This document shows positions 1 through 12,272 of a DNA stretch of 64,000 nt, one piece after another (the stretch's first letter is position 1; the number at the start of each line of letters is the position of its first letter). Made by a program: the position numbers and the translations under genes. The DNA lies in assembly GCA_028564675.1 (NCBI GenBank), contig JAOVVO010000060.1, positions 140,331-204,330 of the forward strand, given 5' to 3'. Origin of the DNA: Onchocerca lupi (taxonomy: Eukaryota > Nematoda > Chromadorea > Rhabditida > Onchocercidae). The notes beneath the pieces are model-generated. The model saw only the letters and a program-made list of their open reading frames with translations. It was not told where the DNA came from and searched no databases.

Positions 1-2985
1 ATTTTTTCGATTACAAACATAATAATTTTATAGTCAACCAACATTTTCTTACCGAAATATAAATTAGTACTATTTGTTATATAAAATGGACTTTATACAC
101 TGAGTTGAAGGATTTCAGCTTAGTAAATGAAGTAATTCGATTTTCTTCAAATTATGAAAACCTGTCTGCATAAGGCCTATATAAAATTATCTGTTAGGCT
201 ACAGCATAATATAACTAGTAATGAAACATTAAAGGATAAAATATACTGCTAAGGATGAAGAAATATTTCATGCAAATATTCCAAAAAGATTCAAATGTGG
301 TACAACGAGGCGCTAATATCTCAATACTTAAAATTGGTAAATTCAAAAGGAATATAAAAGTTATTTATTGAATAGTTTTATAATAATTCGGCTCGATGTC
401 ACAGCAAGATGAATAAGGACAATATTAAGCAGCTTTTTGACATATTTTCATGTCATTTATCAATACCGCAACCAATTTCAAATAATCGGTATGTGTCTAA
501 ATTTTTGGAACAATAAAAATTTCTAGAATGATAACGTTAGAATGGCAATATAAAAATCATGCTAGTAGTATCGGCATCGCAAGCATAGCGTCTTCATAAA
601 GCATAATTATTTTGATAGTAGGGGATTCAATTTATAATAGATTCTACTACTTTTTTGCTTTAATTAGCTGGGCGATAAATCCAACAGTTCTGTGTTCGGC
701 ATCTTTTTATTCGCCCAAAATTTCATAAGATATGTTGGGAATTTTTCATCTAAACTAGTCAAAATATCGACATTCGTAATGTTGACATCTTACATCATCT
801 AAAATAGCATTCTAGGCACTTGTATTACTGAGAATGATGTTAGATTTCTTTCTCAGAAACTGCTGCTACTGTTTGAAATTTTTTGAAATTTAAAGTGAGT
901 GGGGGCAGATGTTGGCATGTATGATCATTTATTCAAAACAAACCTAATAAAACCATTTATCTCCTGTATAACATTCATAATGCAACTTACGTATTAAGAA
1001 TATTTGAGAGTAAAGTAAGAGAAACTTATATTATTTACTATTTTAAAAAACCATAGGATCCAAGAAGAAAATTACAATTAAGTATTTTAAATCGATTATA
1101 AAATACATAAAACTGTCATCCATGAGGGCTACAAAACGACCTCTTTCCTCATGTGCCAGGTTTGTTCCTGTAATGGCGTATATTATCCATCTTCCGTATA
1201 CATTATCTAGAAAAAAAAAGTTTGAGACAGCTGGCAGGTACATCAAAGCGCATTGGAACGTAAAATAAGCCTCAAGGATTGATCAAAAAAACTGGAAGAA
1301 TGATGAAAATTTTGAGAATTGAGCTTCATTACACACATTATAACAATGATAATGTTGATATAATAACAATAAATAATTAAAGATAACAATAAAACTCGTT
1401 TCCTTTCCATAAAATAAGCGGAAAAAAAGGTAATGTTTCTAAGCATAAAAAGTATCGAAAATGATACAAATTATATCAAAACATTCTTGTTTAGCAAGTT
1501 TATAAAAGAAAGTAGAAGAAATTGTCGGAAATTCCGAGAAACTTCATGATAACAATTGCATAAATCAATCATTTTTGTCATTCTGTTGTTTTGATGTGCA
1601 ATCAGTAATTCAATATTGTAGTCTAAGTCACGCGCCAATGAAGGCGCGCTCTCATGTGCTAATAATGGCGCCTTCTTGAGATCAAATCTATCATTATCCT
1701 CTCTCTATAAATAAAAAAGTCCTGAGCATAGGATCATTTTTAAAGGGTCATGTGTTTAATATTTCAGGATTAATTTGGTCTCTAGCTTTCTTATGGAATA
1801 TGATATCATCATTAGACTTGTTTTATTGATATGATTGATTTTGTAACTGTCGTGTCCATTATAGTGTTATCAAAGTTTTTTTTATAAAGATTTAATTACC
1901 CAAAAATGAGATTCAATCATAATTCAATTTGGTTTCCGCTTCTGTATCTATATCCATTGATCACGAATAAAAGTTCAAATAAATTGGTCATGTAGCGTAA
2001 TTACTCACAACAACAAACGTAAGTTATTAACTGTCAATTCAAGTTTTGAAAGTTATCTTTCTTTTGAAATTTCGACAGAAATTGATCCATTCAACTGAAT
2101 GGCATTTTAACAAGCAAAAGGAATAATGGACTAGAAGAGGATGGGATATCTTCCATGAAAATAACTAAGAAACCGATGAAACCGAAAATTTCCGGTAAAG
2201 ATAGACGATTTCTGTGCTGGAAGCATAACAAGAAAAAAAAATCCAAAAATAGAGAATAAAAGTGAGAATTTAAAGAAATTATTGAATCTCATTTCATCAA
2301 AACCTTCAAATAATCTCTATAACTTGCTGAGTTCCGACATGCCTTGGATTTCTTTTATTTGCCTTAAATAAATAATCTTCTCCTTAACTTGCCAGAAAAA
2401 GCTTAGATTGATTTCTTTAAAATGTCAAGAATTAATTAAACACTAACAATTTTTCTCAAATGCTCCATTTTGATTGAAAACCTGTTTCATTTGACCCCCA
2501 ATTTCTATCATTTCTTTGATGACACTCTTTTTCCAACTCTTGTTCCTGCTTCATCTCAAACTCTCTTCTCCAATACTTTGTCAATGCTCTTCGATACTTA
2601 TTTGTCCGTACCTGTCACTATAAAATTTCATTCTTCAGCACAATCAACCGGCACCATCCCTTTCTTTACTCCTCCCATTTCAGCAATATACTATGCCACT
2701 CCAGTAAAATACAGCGGCGATAGTAGAAGGCCAGGAAAACGGTCATTTGCCACCGTTAATATAACCTTTTGTCCGCTCAGGTTCAATTCGACCTCCGACC
2801 TCTTTTTTACCTAACGGAAACATCGAAAACATCCATACAATTTCGTCGAAGAATTAATTGTCCATCTCATCCCTGTAGCCCAATCTCCTGCCCCCTCTAT
2901 GTTTATTTATTATCCCCATTCGTAAAATAAAATTTACTCAACAAAAAGGGGAAATTTTGCACTTGATCTCATAAAAAATTCGTCA
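1..2985. other. Left flank, no confident gene
   Basis: AT-rich DNA with no recognisable gene. Two stretches stand out. One is an exon-like piece on the - strand near 1120-1206, which follows a pyrimidine-rich acceptor and reads in part GRWIIYAITGTN. The other is a pyrimidine-rich stretch at 2470-2814 with a 114-codon open frame on the + strand that resembles no family I know. The second lies just upstream of the transporter gene and may be its promoter or 5' leader. I searched this stretch by eye on the - strand for the missing DDX27 helicase motifs (DEAD, SAT, HRxGRxxR) and did not find them. Confidence 0.5.
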
Positions 2986-5900
2986 ATGACAGTTGTAATG
3001 ATAAGAAATCAACGAATTTTGCTATCACTCTGTGTTATCTTTGGATTATGGAATATTGGCACTCAGTGGACAACAACATTACTTTCATTTCTACAGTGGG
3101 ATACTGTTCATGTTAGTTACATAAATTTGATTATTTTTAATTTTAATATAAAAACTAACAAAAGCTTGGTAGTAAATAATTACTTTAGCACATATTCGAA
3201 CTGAGTAAATAATTACTTTAGCACATATTCGAATTAGATAATTATCAAAAAGAAAAAACAAATAAGAAAAACTAGATTGGTAATTATTTCGCAAGAAATT
3301 GTCAACAAAACTATCTCGTAATAATTAACTTCTATGAAATACTAAGAGAAATGATTTATTTACTCAGTACAGTATGAAGTACCAAAAACAGTACTAATTG
3401 GCTTAGCTATGCATAAAAACTATTAAATCTGATTTAATTTTCTTTCGTTCAGCCCGATACAAAATAATTTTTCTATTTGCTAAGATCATCCAAAAAGTGA
3501 TAAACGAATGTGAAAATTTACTCGACCGAAAATCAATTTCCATTTAATTCCTTGAAATGACCAGAAGAAAAAAAGAAATTAATAAAAATAGTGAAGAAAT
3601 TTAAAAGCTTTTAATTAAGCAGAAATTATTAATTATTTACAGTGAAAAAAGTTCTTTTGAAAACATACGCAAAACTTAGCTACTATTACATATCTGAAAT
3701 ACAAAACTTGTGTTCCTCAATAGAAGAATTTTAAACTAGAAAAATTGCAGTTGCAGTTTCATTCTTTTCTTTGGTTAGATAAAAGAAAAAAAATCCTTGA
3801 GGTTAGGAAAACAAAAAAAATTTTCGATCCTTTATGAAAAAACAAGTTCCAGGTGATGACAATAGTGGATATTGGTTATATCCAGTCGTTTGGAAGTTTT
3901 TGTAATGCTGTCGGTGCTCTCATAATCGGACAGGTATACTAAATATTTTAGCAAAAAAAGATTTCATTTTTTATGAACTGTACTAAAAGATCGATAAAAG
4001 CAAATGCTACAAAAAGATGTCACTAGACAAATGTTTAGATTGCCGATACAACTGGTCCAAAAACAATGTTTCTGTTTTCATCGATTGTTATATCTATTTA
4101 CTATTCAGCGTTAGCCTTTGCCAAGTGCTGGTACTCATTCTTTTTACTGCAGGTGAATTTAAAAGCAGCAAGCACATTCATTCTGATTTGACTAACATTT
4201 GCATTTCGCTCTATTTTTAAAAGCTCTCCGAAAGCTTTTTTAGAATGTTCAGAAATTGTCCCATCAGATACAAAGTTGTATTGAAATTAAAAGATGCGAA
4301 ATTTTAAACAATCATTAGTTTCCTTATTTCATCCCTTAATGATTATAATCTAAGCGTTGATATAGGGAAACAGTGAAGAAATCATCATAAAAAATGAATC
4401 AAATCATTAGAAAGACTATCGTATGTTATTATAAGAATCAGTAAACAAATTAAAGCAAAATTAAATTAAGCTGCTCCGATTGGGTTATCAACTGGATGCA
4501 ACTGTTGAAATGTATCTAGCGACTATTACAACGGAACGTGAAAGGACCGGTGCTCTGATGCGACTCACCGTACCACAGGTAATTAGCTCAAAGAACTCTT
4601 TTTTCCTTATCTGAAGACTACTTCAAAAATACTTTCTACAGCCTACTGACGTATTCAATATCGTGGACTTGAAGACAATCACGAAAGATGGCATAAATAC
4701 AATTTGAAGTATTTTGTATCTACAGCATGGTTCAGCGCGGAACTCGTTTCATTTTTATGTTTTCACATTTTTATGCGTTTATGAATTTCATCTCAATATC
4801 AGAAATGTATCCACATCTACTAGGCTTTGGCAATGTTGTTGGGTCCGATGTTTGCATCACAATTAGCGATTAAAACCAGTCTTCGTACATCACAATTCAT
4901 TTGTGGTATCGCTTTAATGGTGACGTTAACTCCATTCATCTATTATGTTTTACCACAAACACATAATGTGCCCAAGCTTGCTACTGCCCGATTACGTCCG
5001 CAGGTAATAATTGTGATGTTAGGAAAGACAGATTGAAAACGAATTTAGATTATATAGGTTGCATGAATGTGTATTTGGCTCAAGAGACGCAGCACATTTA
5101 ATAGTTAATATTAGATGAACTCATTACTTCTCTCTAAAATCTTCATGTTCAAATAATATAGTAATTTTAGATCATTAATCTAAGACGAGAGTGAAAAATC
5201 CGCAAAACTTTAGAAGTACCTTGATCAAAACTCGATGAAATAACTACTATCGAAATCTTTATCTTCACCAGTTTTTTTTTGATGTGAAAGTAAATTTCGA
5301 AATCTCTCTATTAAAATACAAATATGAATCGACAATACTCTAAATTCTGTCAAGTTTAGGACTATTTGCCAATGATAAAGCATAACGTTGCCCTTAGAGA
5401 AGGTATTTTGTTGCGAGGACTGCTTATTGCTGCCTATATTTGCTATGAATTGATATCCAGAAATTTCCTTCTACGTTCATTCATGCAGGTTCTTTTTATT
5501 ACCATTTTAAATTTTGAAGTTACAGCGACTAACTCAAAATCTTATTTGCATATGAATAATTATGGAATCATCACATAATGAAGAGAAATATATTACTGGA
5601 TCATTAGCTACATAATAAAGCAAAAAAAAAAGAATTGAACTGTGTCATAACACATCGAACAAAAAGAAGTAAAAAAGAATGATAAAACAAGAAGTCAGAC
5701 AACAAAATTTCCAGCAGTCGATTTACGTATATATAATCTAATTCAGGAATAAATTCGATATTTAATCCCCGGAATTTGTCAAGTTCACCAATCTTAAATT
5801 ATTCTAATTTCGAATCAATAAATAAGAAAATTGATTCTTAAAGATTTCAGGGTCCAAATGATTCGGCTAAAGTACTTATTGTAATGGGCGTGTCATTATT

Positions 5901-6682
5901 AGTGGTACAGTTCCTCATATTACCGTATCTACAAAGACGTCTCTACCCGCGGACAGTACTAATTATTTCATTGATTGGTCTTTCCTGTGCTTACTTACTA
6001 ATTAATTTCACCAAAAATTTCAATCAACTACTTATTGTCGTAGCCCTTCAAACGGCATGTTACGCCGTTGCATATGCCGAAAGCTATACACAAATCACAA
6101 GGTATTTTAATTTTAAAATGAAAGGCACGAAATCGCCAATGTCCAAAACTAGAGAGATAACAAAAAAGAGAGCATTAAATAATTACTGGATCTATGATAG
6201 GAAAAGTTACTGATTTAACTGTAAACTAAGGGGAGAAGGGAATCCGTGTAATGTAATGCAACTTGTGAACATCTATAATTCCATATCCCATGATTATAAA
6301 AAAACAACTAAAATGGTGTTTAGGTCATCATAATGTTAATTCTAAACCAAAAACTTTCAATCAGGTATAGTCTCGATTTTACACATAGTCATGTAGCATT
6401 TTTTTTACCATATCCAAAATAGCTTCATCGTTCATATATGGTTGCAGTGCCGTAGATACTATCGATCTGGGGAAAGCAACAGGATTAGCATCGGCTGCTC
6501 AGTGGATAACACATTTCATAGTTCCAATTTATACATCACATGTGGTTCAATCATGGCACTATACTTATGCATTCCACACTAGTACACTACTCTCCATTGG
6601 AGCTCTTTGTTACGTCATTCTAGTCGCTAAACATTCAAATGCTCGAGTACAATCTCTATTACCATCGATTAGTCTTTTTTAA
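2986..6682 (+). CDS. Major facilitator transporter, SLC22A18-like (complete, 8 exons)
   Basis: Predicted polytopic membrane carrier. The exons are 2986-3111, 3853-3933, 4039-4152, 4471-4578, 4824-5003, 5360-5488, 5851-6101 and 6448-6682. All introns are GT-AG, and the joined frame runs 407 codons to TAA without a stop. The first six exons are multiples of three, and the seventh ends after two bases of a codon. Residues about 68-78, across the exon 2/3 junction, read GQIADTTGPKT, which fits the MFS loop 2-3 motif (G-x-x-A-D-x-x-G). Hydrophobic helices follow in exons 3 and 5-8. The C-terminal half contains DTIDLGKATGLASAAQ, which matches the conserved loop before the last helices of SLC22A18 (human about 424 residues). 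The ATG at 2986 is the first in frame before the first helix. The substrate is unknown; the human relative is thought to be an organic cation/H+ antiporter. The gene faces the 3' side of the truncated helicase gene. Family assignment is from recalled similarity. Confidence 0.85.
3171..3235. repeat. 33-bp tandem duplication in transporter intron 1
   Basis: Two nearly identical copies, 3171-3203 and 3204-3235, each starting agtaaataattactttagca. They differ only near the junction. The duplication lies inside intron 1 of the SLC22A18-like gene. Confidence 0.9.
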
Positions 6683-7429
6683 TTTATTCACATTCTCTAA
6701 AATGTGCTACAGTTCTAATTTTTATGATTTTAGTGCAAAAAAAAAGGCTTATCACATCTACTACGAAAAAGCGATTCAATCTTGAATTTTAAAAAGAGAA
6801 GTCCATTGAATCCCTCATATCTTTAAAAACAAGTGATTAATTAAAATCTGCAGTAAGAAAGGAAGTTTCATTTAAGAGTTTCCTGAATCAGTTACTGGTT
6901 TCTATTACATAATACGCAGCATGATTTTGACGAAAATTTTTTTACTTAATAATATCTGGTGAATTAAAATAGCTTTCCTATGCTTGTCAAAAAGACGAAC
7001 CTGCACATAAACATATGTCGATGCGCATAAACTGTGATAACTGTCGACTGACTTGAAATATCTGTAAGTAACTAAATTTAAAATGATGTATTATATCTGT
7101 TTTTATGATTAAAGTAATTACTCAAGGATTTTGATCCCAATATGTCAGTGATACATTGGTGCTAAGTCTCGGTATATGTCCCATAAACATCATGCAAGCG
7201 AAACATCTCTATTCTTTGTGCAGATACTCATATAAAAATACCAACAAATCCCCCAGATACTCATATGAACATACCAACAAATTCCCTTATTCTTACGATA
7301 TTACTTTAGCACAGTAGACTCGCTGACACATAATTTTTTCGGTCATTATATCTCTTGATAAAAGATTTGTTTATACAATCAAACCAAATAACTAAACCTG
7401 CATTACTAATTCTTTCAAAACAATCAAAC
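6683..7429. other. Gap between transporter 3' end and DDX27 fragment
   Basis: Contains the transporter 3' flank and sequence downstream of the last visible DDX27 exon. I see no helicase-like exon on the - strand here. It holds a 33-bp tandem duplication (7221-7286) and a partial copy of the end of the DDX27 exon (7394-7415). Confidence 0.6.
7221..7286. repeat. 33-bp tandem duplication
   Basis: Copies at 7221-7253 and 7254-7286, each beginning cagatactcatat and ending in a run of C. Only a few bases differ between them. The duplication sits downstream of the DDX27 fragment. Confidence 0.9.
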
Positions 7430-7447
7430 CTGTATTGCTAATTCTCT
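7394..7447 (-). repeat. Duplicated exon end plus splice donor in DDX27
   Basis: The bases 7426-7447 cover the last coding bases of DDX27 exon 5 and its GT donor. They recur with a few changes at 7394-7415, 32 bp further downstream. On the - strand both copies read gaattag-aat-caggtt, so a second potential donor follows the real one. The flanking acaatcaaacc is also repeated (7376-7386 and 7420-7430), which points to a local duplication. Confidence 0.75.
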
Positions 7448-9617
7448 TGTTGGTGCTAACACAATCACTCGAGTCATTGCTTTTTGTTGTGGTCGATATA
7501 ATAAACGTTCCAAAACAGGTAACATGAAAGCAACTGTTTTACCAGTTCCTGTTGCAGAACACGCACACAGATCACGTCCTGCAAGTGCAAGGGGTATGCA
7601 TGTACTTTGTATTCGAGTAGGTTCAGTGAAACCGCATGCTGTTATAGCCTAAAATAGATGAAAAGTAGATTTCCGAATGATGAAAAACTTCGATTTTATT
7701 GAGTCTGTATAATCTAAATATTATATTGAAATATCTAAAGGCAGAAAATTTGAAAATAAAAATTGGGAACTTACATTTTTGAAGATGGAAAAAACACTGA
7801 TTGAAAAAAAATTAAGTGGGAAAATGAAATGTTCTAGTTTAATCCAAATTTGAGAAATTCCATCAAATATATCAATTACCTTCAAAAGCGGCTTGGAGAG
7901 ATTCATTTGATCAAATCTAATAACCGTTTCTGCATTCAGCGCGTTACTGCTGGTGGCATTATCGAAAAAATTTTGTGTCTCATAGCACTTTTTCTTTCTC
8001 GGCTGCTTTTCACGAACATTATCTGAAAATCAAGCAACTAATAGATACTGAAATCAACAATTAAGAAGTAAACTAAATGGTCTTCTTTTTGAATGTTTGA
8101 TTATCAAACTTTAGCAAATGCTTCTTATCAAGAAAAGCTATCTCGGAATAACTGCTAAAATTGTAGATCACATAAATTCACTTCAGTTCTGCTCGTTCAC
8201 ATCTTTTGCCTATTTTATATCCATTCTTTTCGAAAGAATGTTGAAAATAACCTAGATAAATACTTTTCGCAGAATTAAAGATCGAAAAATACCGGGAATG
8301 TCCTCCATTTCTTGCACGAGTTCGGGAATTCTCTCGAATGATCCGGAATTAAAAAATTTGGCACGTTCACGTTCAATTTTCTCTTCTAATGTGCTGATGT
8401 TGCCTTTTTTCACATACGGCTGCAGGCTTTTTAGTATATCAACTTCTGTAAAACCAAAGTAATGAGAATTTTACGAATTCAAAGTCCCAAAATCGTTAGC
8501 ATATTTTGTCGAGATATTCGGACGAAACCATTCTCTGTGACATTTATGATTACTTCTTATGGTTAAAAGTTTTATGGACATGATGAAAAAATGAATCATT
8601 CGGAAGAAATTAAAATAATTCCGTACAAAAATTTGTCTCATTCAATTTTGATGGGGTTTCAAATCTCCGATAAACCCACACTTATTTTAACCCAGTTTTT
8701 GAGATGTTATGTGCTTTCTCTCCCTTCTAAGAACCGATTTGTAAAAAGTTACTGCGTTTTGTGTACAATTGCAAATCGATAGCTTTAAAGACTAAGTTGT
8801 AATGAGAAGTAGCTATAATTCATAACAGAAATATTATCATTTTGGACGGTCAAATTGACTTTCTGAAAGGTTATTGGCGAGCGATCATGAAAGAAAGACG
8901 AGAAATGAAATTTCGAGTTAGCCTGAATAACCTTTATCTTCTCCACTGAGACAGTTGAATACAAATCCATCAGCGAAATCTTTGCTCATGCTTTTTTGAC
9001 GCTTTTTCTTTACTTCTAATCCCTGAAACGAACCTTTCTTCCCCTTATTTTTTGGCGGAATGAAAATATGGAAAAATTCCAATATCATTCATAAAAAAAA
9101 AAAAAGAATAGCATTTAAAAAGTAAGACAGAAAAAAAGAAAAAACCTTTTTATAAAAGCAATCCTTAAGCTGAATAAATTTTTAAAAAAGTATTTTTTTA
9201 AGTTGTTGGAAAGTTAATAAGAGGAAGTTTTTCGACAAGTTTCAAGTAATTCAAGAAAGTACAGCCTCTTGAATGCAATCGGAACAAATCTTCACAAAAT
9301 CGATATTACCACAACAGATTAGATTAATTGGAACTGTTGTCAGAACCGAAATGCTATTTGGAACTTTCTGTAGAATATACAATCAAGAAACAGACAGATA
9401 ATGATGGTTGAAAAAATATTCAGGAGAAAGGAAAATACCTCAGAAGAATGAGTATATGTTGAAAGAATTTCAATGAAACTCAACAAAAGAAAATACTGAC
9501 CTCATCGATTTCGTCATCTGTTGATTCTATCACATCTACAACTTCACCATCCGCAATAGTTGGAGGATACAACATTCTCTGCAAATTCTTCAACAATGTA
9601 ACAACATTGCTTGTCAT
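7430..9617 (-). CDS. DDX27: DEAD-box RNA helicase DDX27/Drs1-like, 5' part only
   Basis: Nucleolar ATP-dependent RNA helicase family acting in large ribosomal subunit maturation. Five exons are visible: 9617-9501, 9022-8932, 8445-8293, 8022-7880 and 7648-7430. The phases agree at every junction and give 241 open codons from ATG 9617. The N-terminal part is charged with a lysine-rich stretch. Residues about 160-241 hold the start of helicase domain 1: the pre-Q segment MNLSKPLLKAI, the Q motif GFTEPTRIQ, Walker A SATGTGKT, and motif Ia APTRELAIQ. The family is normally about 700-800 residues. Motif II (DEAD), motif III (SAT) and the whole second RecA domain are absent from 7430 down to 1. The transporter gene occupies that space on the other strand. 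The rest may lie beyond the window behind a very long intron, or the gene may be broken or misassembled. The start lies 828 bp downstream of the dystrophin stop, on the same strand. Confidence 0.85.
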
Positions 9618-10444
9618 TATTTATCAAATCGACATGCATGCCACTGATGCGCGATGCACGCCATGGTACTTTATCTACGGTGAACAAGAAGTGCAAATAT
9701 CTCTATTTCGAACATGTACATTGTATACTGCGGCCCAAGATGACATAACATCCTTTACTATCAATGTAAAACTTGAGTAAACTTATAAAATACCCCGCGT
9801 GCCCAAAATTCATGCGGCCACTTTATGCACTAAAGTCATCCCATCAACTTTGTATATTTTCCCCGCTTCGAATACAATAAATTATTATTTGTTTATTTTG
9901 TATATCATTGCAAACTAATATCCATGATCAATGTAAACCAGTCAAATCCTCGCTGCGTTGATGTAAGGAAATAAAATACATTCCACTAGTAATTTCTACT
10001 GTTTCTTTTCTTGGAACACTAATTCGATACGAACAAATCTACGCAACAAAAATAATTTCACCATTTATCATTATTTTATAACCAAGATAACTTTCGTATA
10101 TATTTAAGAATCAATCGGTAATCTATGTATCTCAGTATATCACCGAACTATTCGTAACAATGATAAATGCATTGCAATCATAACAATAAAAGATGATGAG
10201 ATAACTTATTGTAGTACAATAATTACATTCTAGTGGTTATCATATATGATCAGAGAGATTTCAAGTAATTTCCTCGAATCCTAATTTCAAAATAAACAAT
10301 AAAAAGAAGTGAACAATAGATCTCGAAGTTATCTTTAAATTAGATTCAAAATATTCATACATTAAGTTCACATTTTTCCATACATTCAGATAAACTTGGA
10401 ATTTCAAAGTAAAACGCTGAGAGCGCAAACAGTGAAAAGTTAAT
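9618..10444. other. Spacer between dystrophin stop and DDX27 start
   Basis: This should hold the dystrophin 3' UTR and the DDX27 promoter. Reading on the - strand there is an AATAAA hexamer at 9892-9897, about 550 bp past the dystrophin stop, which is a possible polyadenylation signal. No coding exon is visible. The distance is long for a nematode operon spacer (usually around 100 bp, established knowledge), so separate promoters are more likely. Confidence 0.5.
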
Positions 10445-12272
10445 TCATTGAACTCCAGTGATAGTCAGTTCATCCTCATCCTCAACAGTTTCATCTTCAT
10501 TGTTAACCATCGAAACGACAAACGATTGCATGGCTCGACCCAACTGATCCACTGAAGCAATAAGAGAATTCATGCGATTTGGCCTGGTATCGTACTCGAT
10601 TCCTTCATCCTCTTCCACCGAAGCTATACTCGATTCATGCTCTTCCGAGCCACTTTCCTTGCTTTCGCTTCCCATATTTTGTTGCTGCAATTGCATTCAT
10701 TTAAATAAGCTTTCAACAATTCTACTAAAATTATTCAACATTCTCAATTTTCAAGTTGAAACCAAAAAAAAAGTGATTGGAATAAGAGGATAGACTATTG
10801 CCTTGCATTAACCACGATTTCTGGCTGAATTCACAATAAATTTGTGATAGTTTAAATATCTCTCAATTTGTGACATCCTGAAATTGAATATCGCAATTAT
10901 TTGAGTCTTCATCTCATGGTGTTTTAAAAATGAATGCCATGACTATTACAGTCCTAAGACTTCTTAAGTCAAGCCGCAATTCGGTGAACTTATTTTGGAA
11001 GGAAACATCTTACTCTGATATATCATGAAAATGGGCAAGCGACTTACTTGAGCAATGACTGTTCGTAGCCTTGCAAGTTGTGTTTCAAGTTGACGATTCT
11101 GTTCTTCCAGTATCCGACTTCGTTGTTCCAATCGTTCTTTATGCTGTCGCAACAAATATGCCTAAAAAACGACAAACTGATTTCATAGCGCAAATAAGCT
11201 TTGCGAATAATCAGCGTTCCAGGAAGTAGGAAGAAAGCAGAATGAAATGACAGAAGCCGCATTGATTAGAAAAGCATTACTATAAAACTTGTGAGAAAAG
11301 TGTGTTAACTCTGACCTCTGATCTCTTCATATCATTTTGAGTATGTGAATGTAATTAAGATATTTTCAGATCGTTTTATACAAATTTCTATTTCAAAATT
11401 TACTTCTCTCAATAACTGATCGTCGCCAGAATTAGAAAGTGAAGGAACAGATCGTCCGGTTCCCATATTATCAGTAACACTTCGTGACATTGCTGCACTG
11501 CTACCTCGTGCCAAGTTCGGCGTTGAACCCACAGCATTACCAAATTTCCTCCGTCTTTCAATTTCTTTTTTCAATTCTCTGAATTTACATATTCATCTAG
11601 AATGATCAGTTGTAGTACTTTTCATTGTAAGCTATGAAGTTATTTCGAAAATTCCCGAAAATTCCATTTCAACTTACCTATTTTCATGCTGCAACTTGTG
11701 CAGTACTTGATCCAATTCTTCCTTGTGCATTTGTTCAACTTGGGACAGAAGTTGTAAAGGTGATTTCAATTCTGTCATATTCATTAGCATTTCTTCTCCA
11801 GGTTCATTTGCAGGAGGAACCGGTGAATCATTTTCACCTCGTGTTCTCCATAATCTGAAATTACTGATGCTTGTGATTAAAATTTCAACTTTTGTTTTGG
11901 CAAAAATTGGCTAATTGCTGAGCGTACTTCAATTGAAGGATAGCATATATCAATATCAAAAAAAGATCGGTTGTTTGAATTCTGAAAACTTAAAAAAAAA
12001 GAATCGAGAAGATTCAGAATTCAGTATTATAAGTAAAAGTAAGGCTAATTTAGCGTGATTAAATCAAGTTACAATGACCTTCGAGCGCAGAGTTGTATTC
12101 GATTATGGATCGGTTCAGTGAAGGGATTAAATGGCGAAGTATTGCTGCTTTCCAACGGAGGTCCTTCATCTACTGTTTGTACTGGTAGATAACCAATTCG
12201 TGTTTTACTCTTCGATCGCAATTTATTTCTCACTATTAAGCCAAAATCGCGCACATCTTCACCTGATGTTGT
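10445..12272 (-). other. dys-1: Dystrophin C-terminal coiled coil and tail (exons 59-63)
   Basis: Exons are about 12272-12080, 11855-11678, 11579-11407, 11162-11049 and 10687-10445. Heptad-like stretches (QVEQMHKEELDQVLHKLQ, then LEQRSRILEEQNRQLETQ) match the leucine-heptad region that binds dystrobrevin in the family. Syntrophin sites normally lie just before it. The last exon encodes an acidic, Glu/Asp-rich tail ending ELTITGVQ. Confidence 0.9.

Noticed and set aside
2470..2814. 114-codon + strand frame before the transporter
   Set aside because: Pyrimidine-rich biased composition and no recognised family. More likely promoter or leader sequence, though not excluded as coding.
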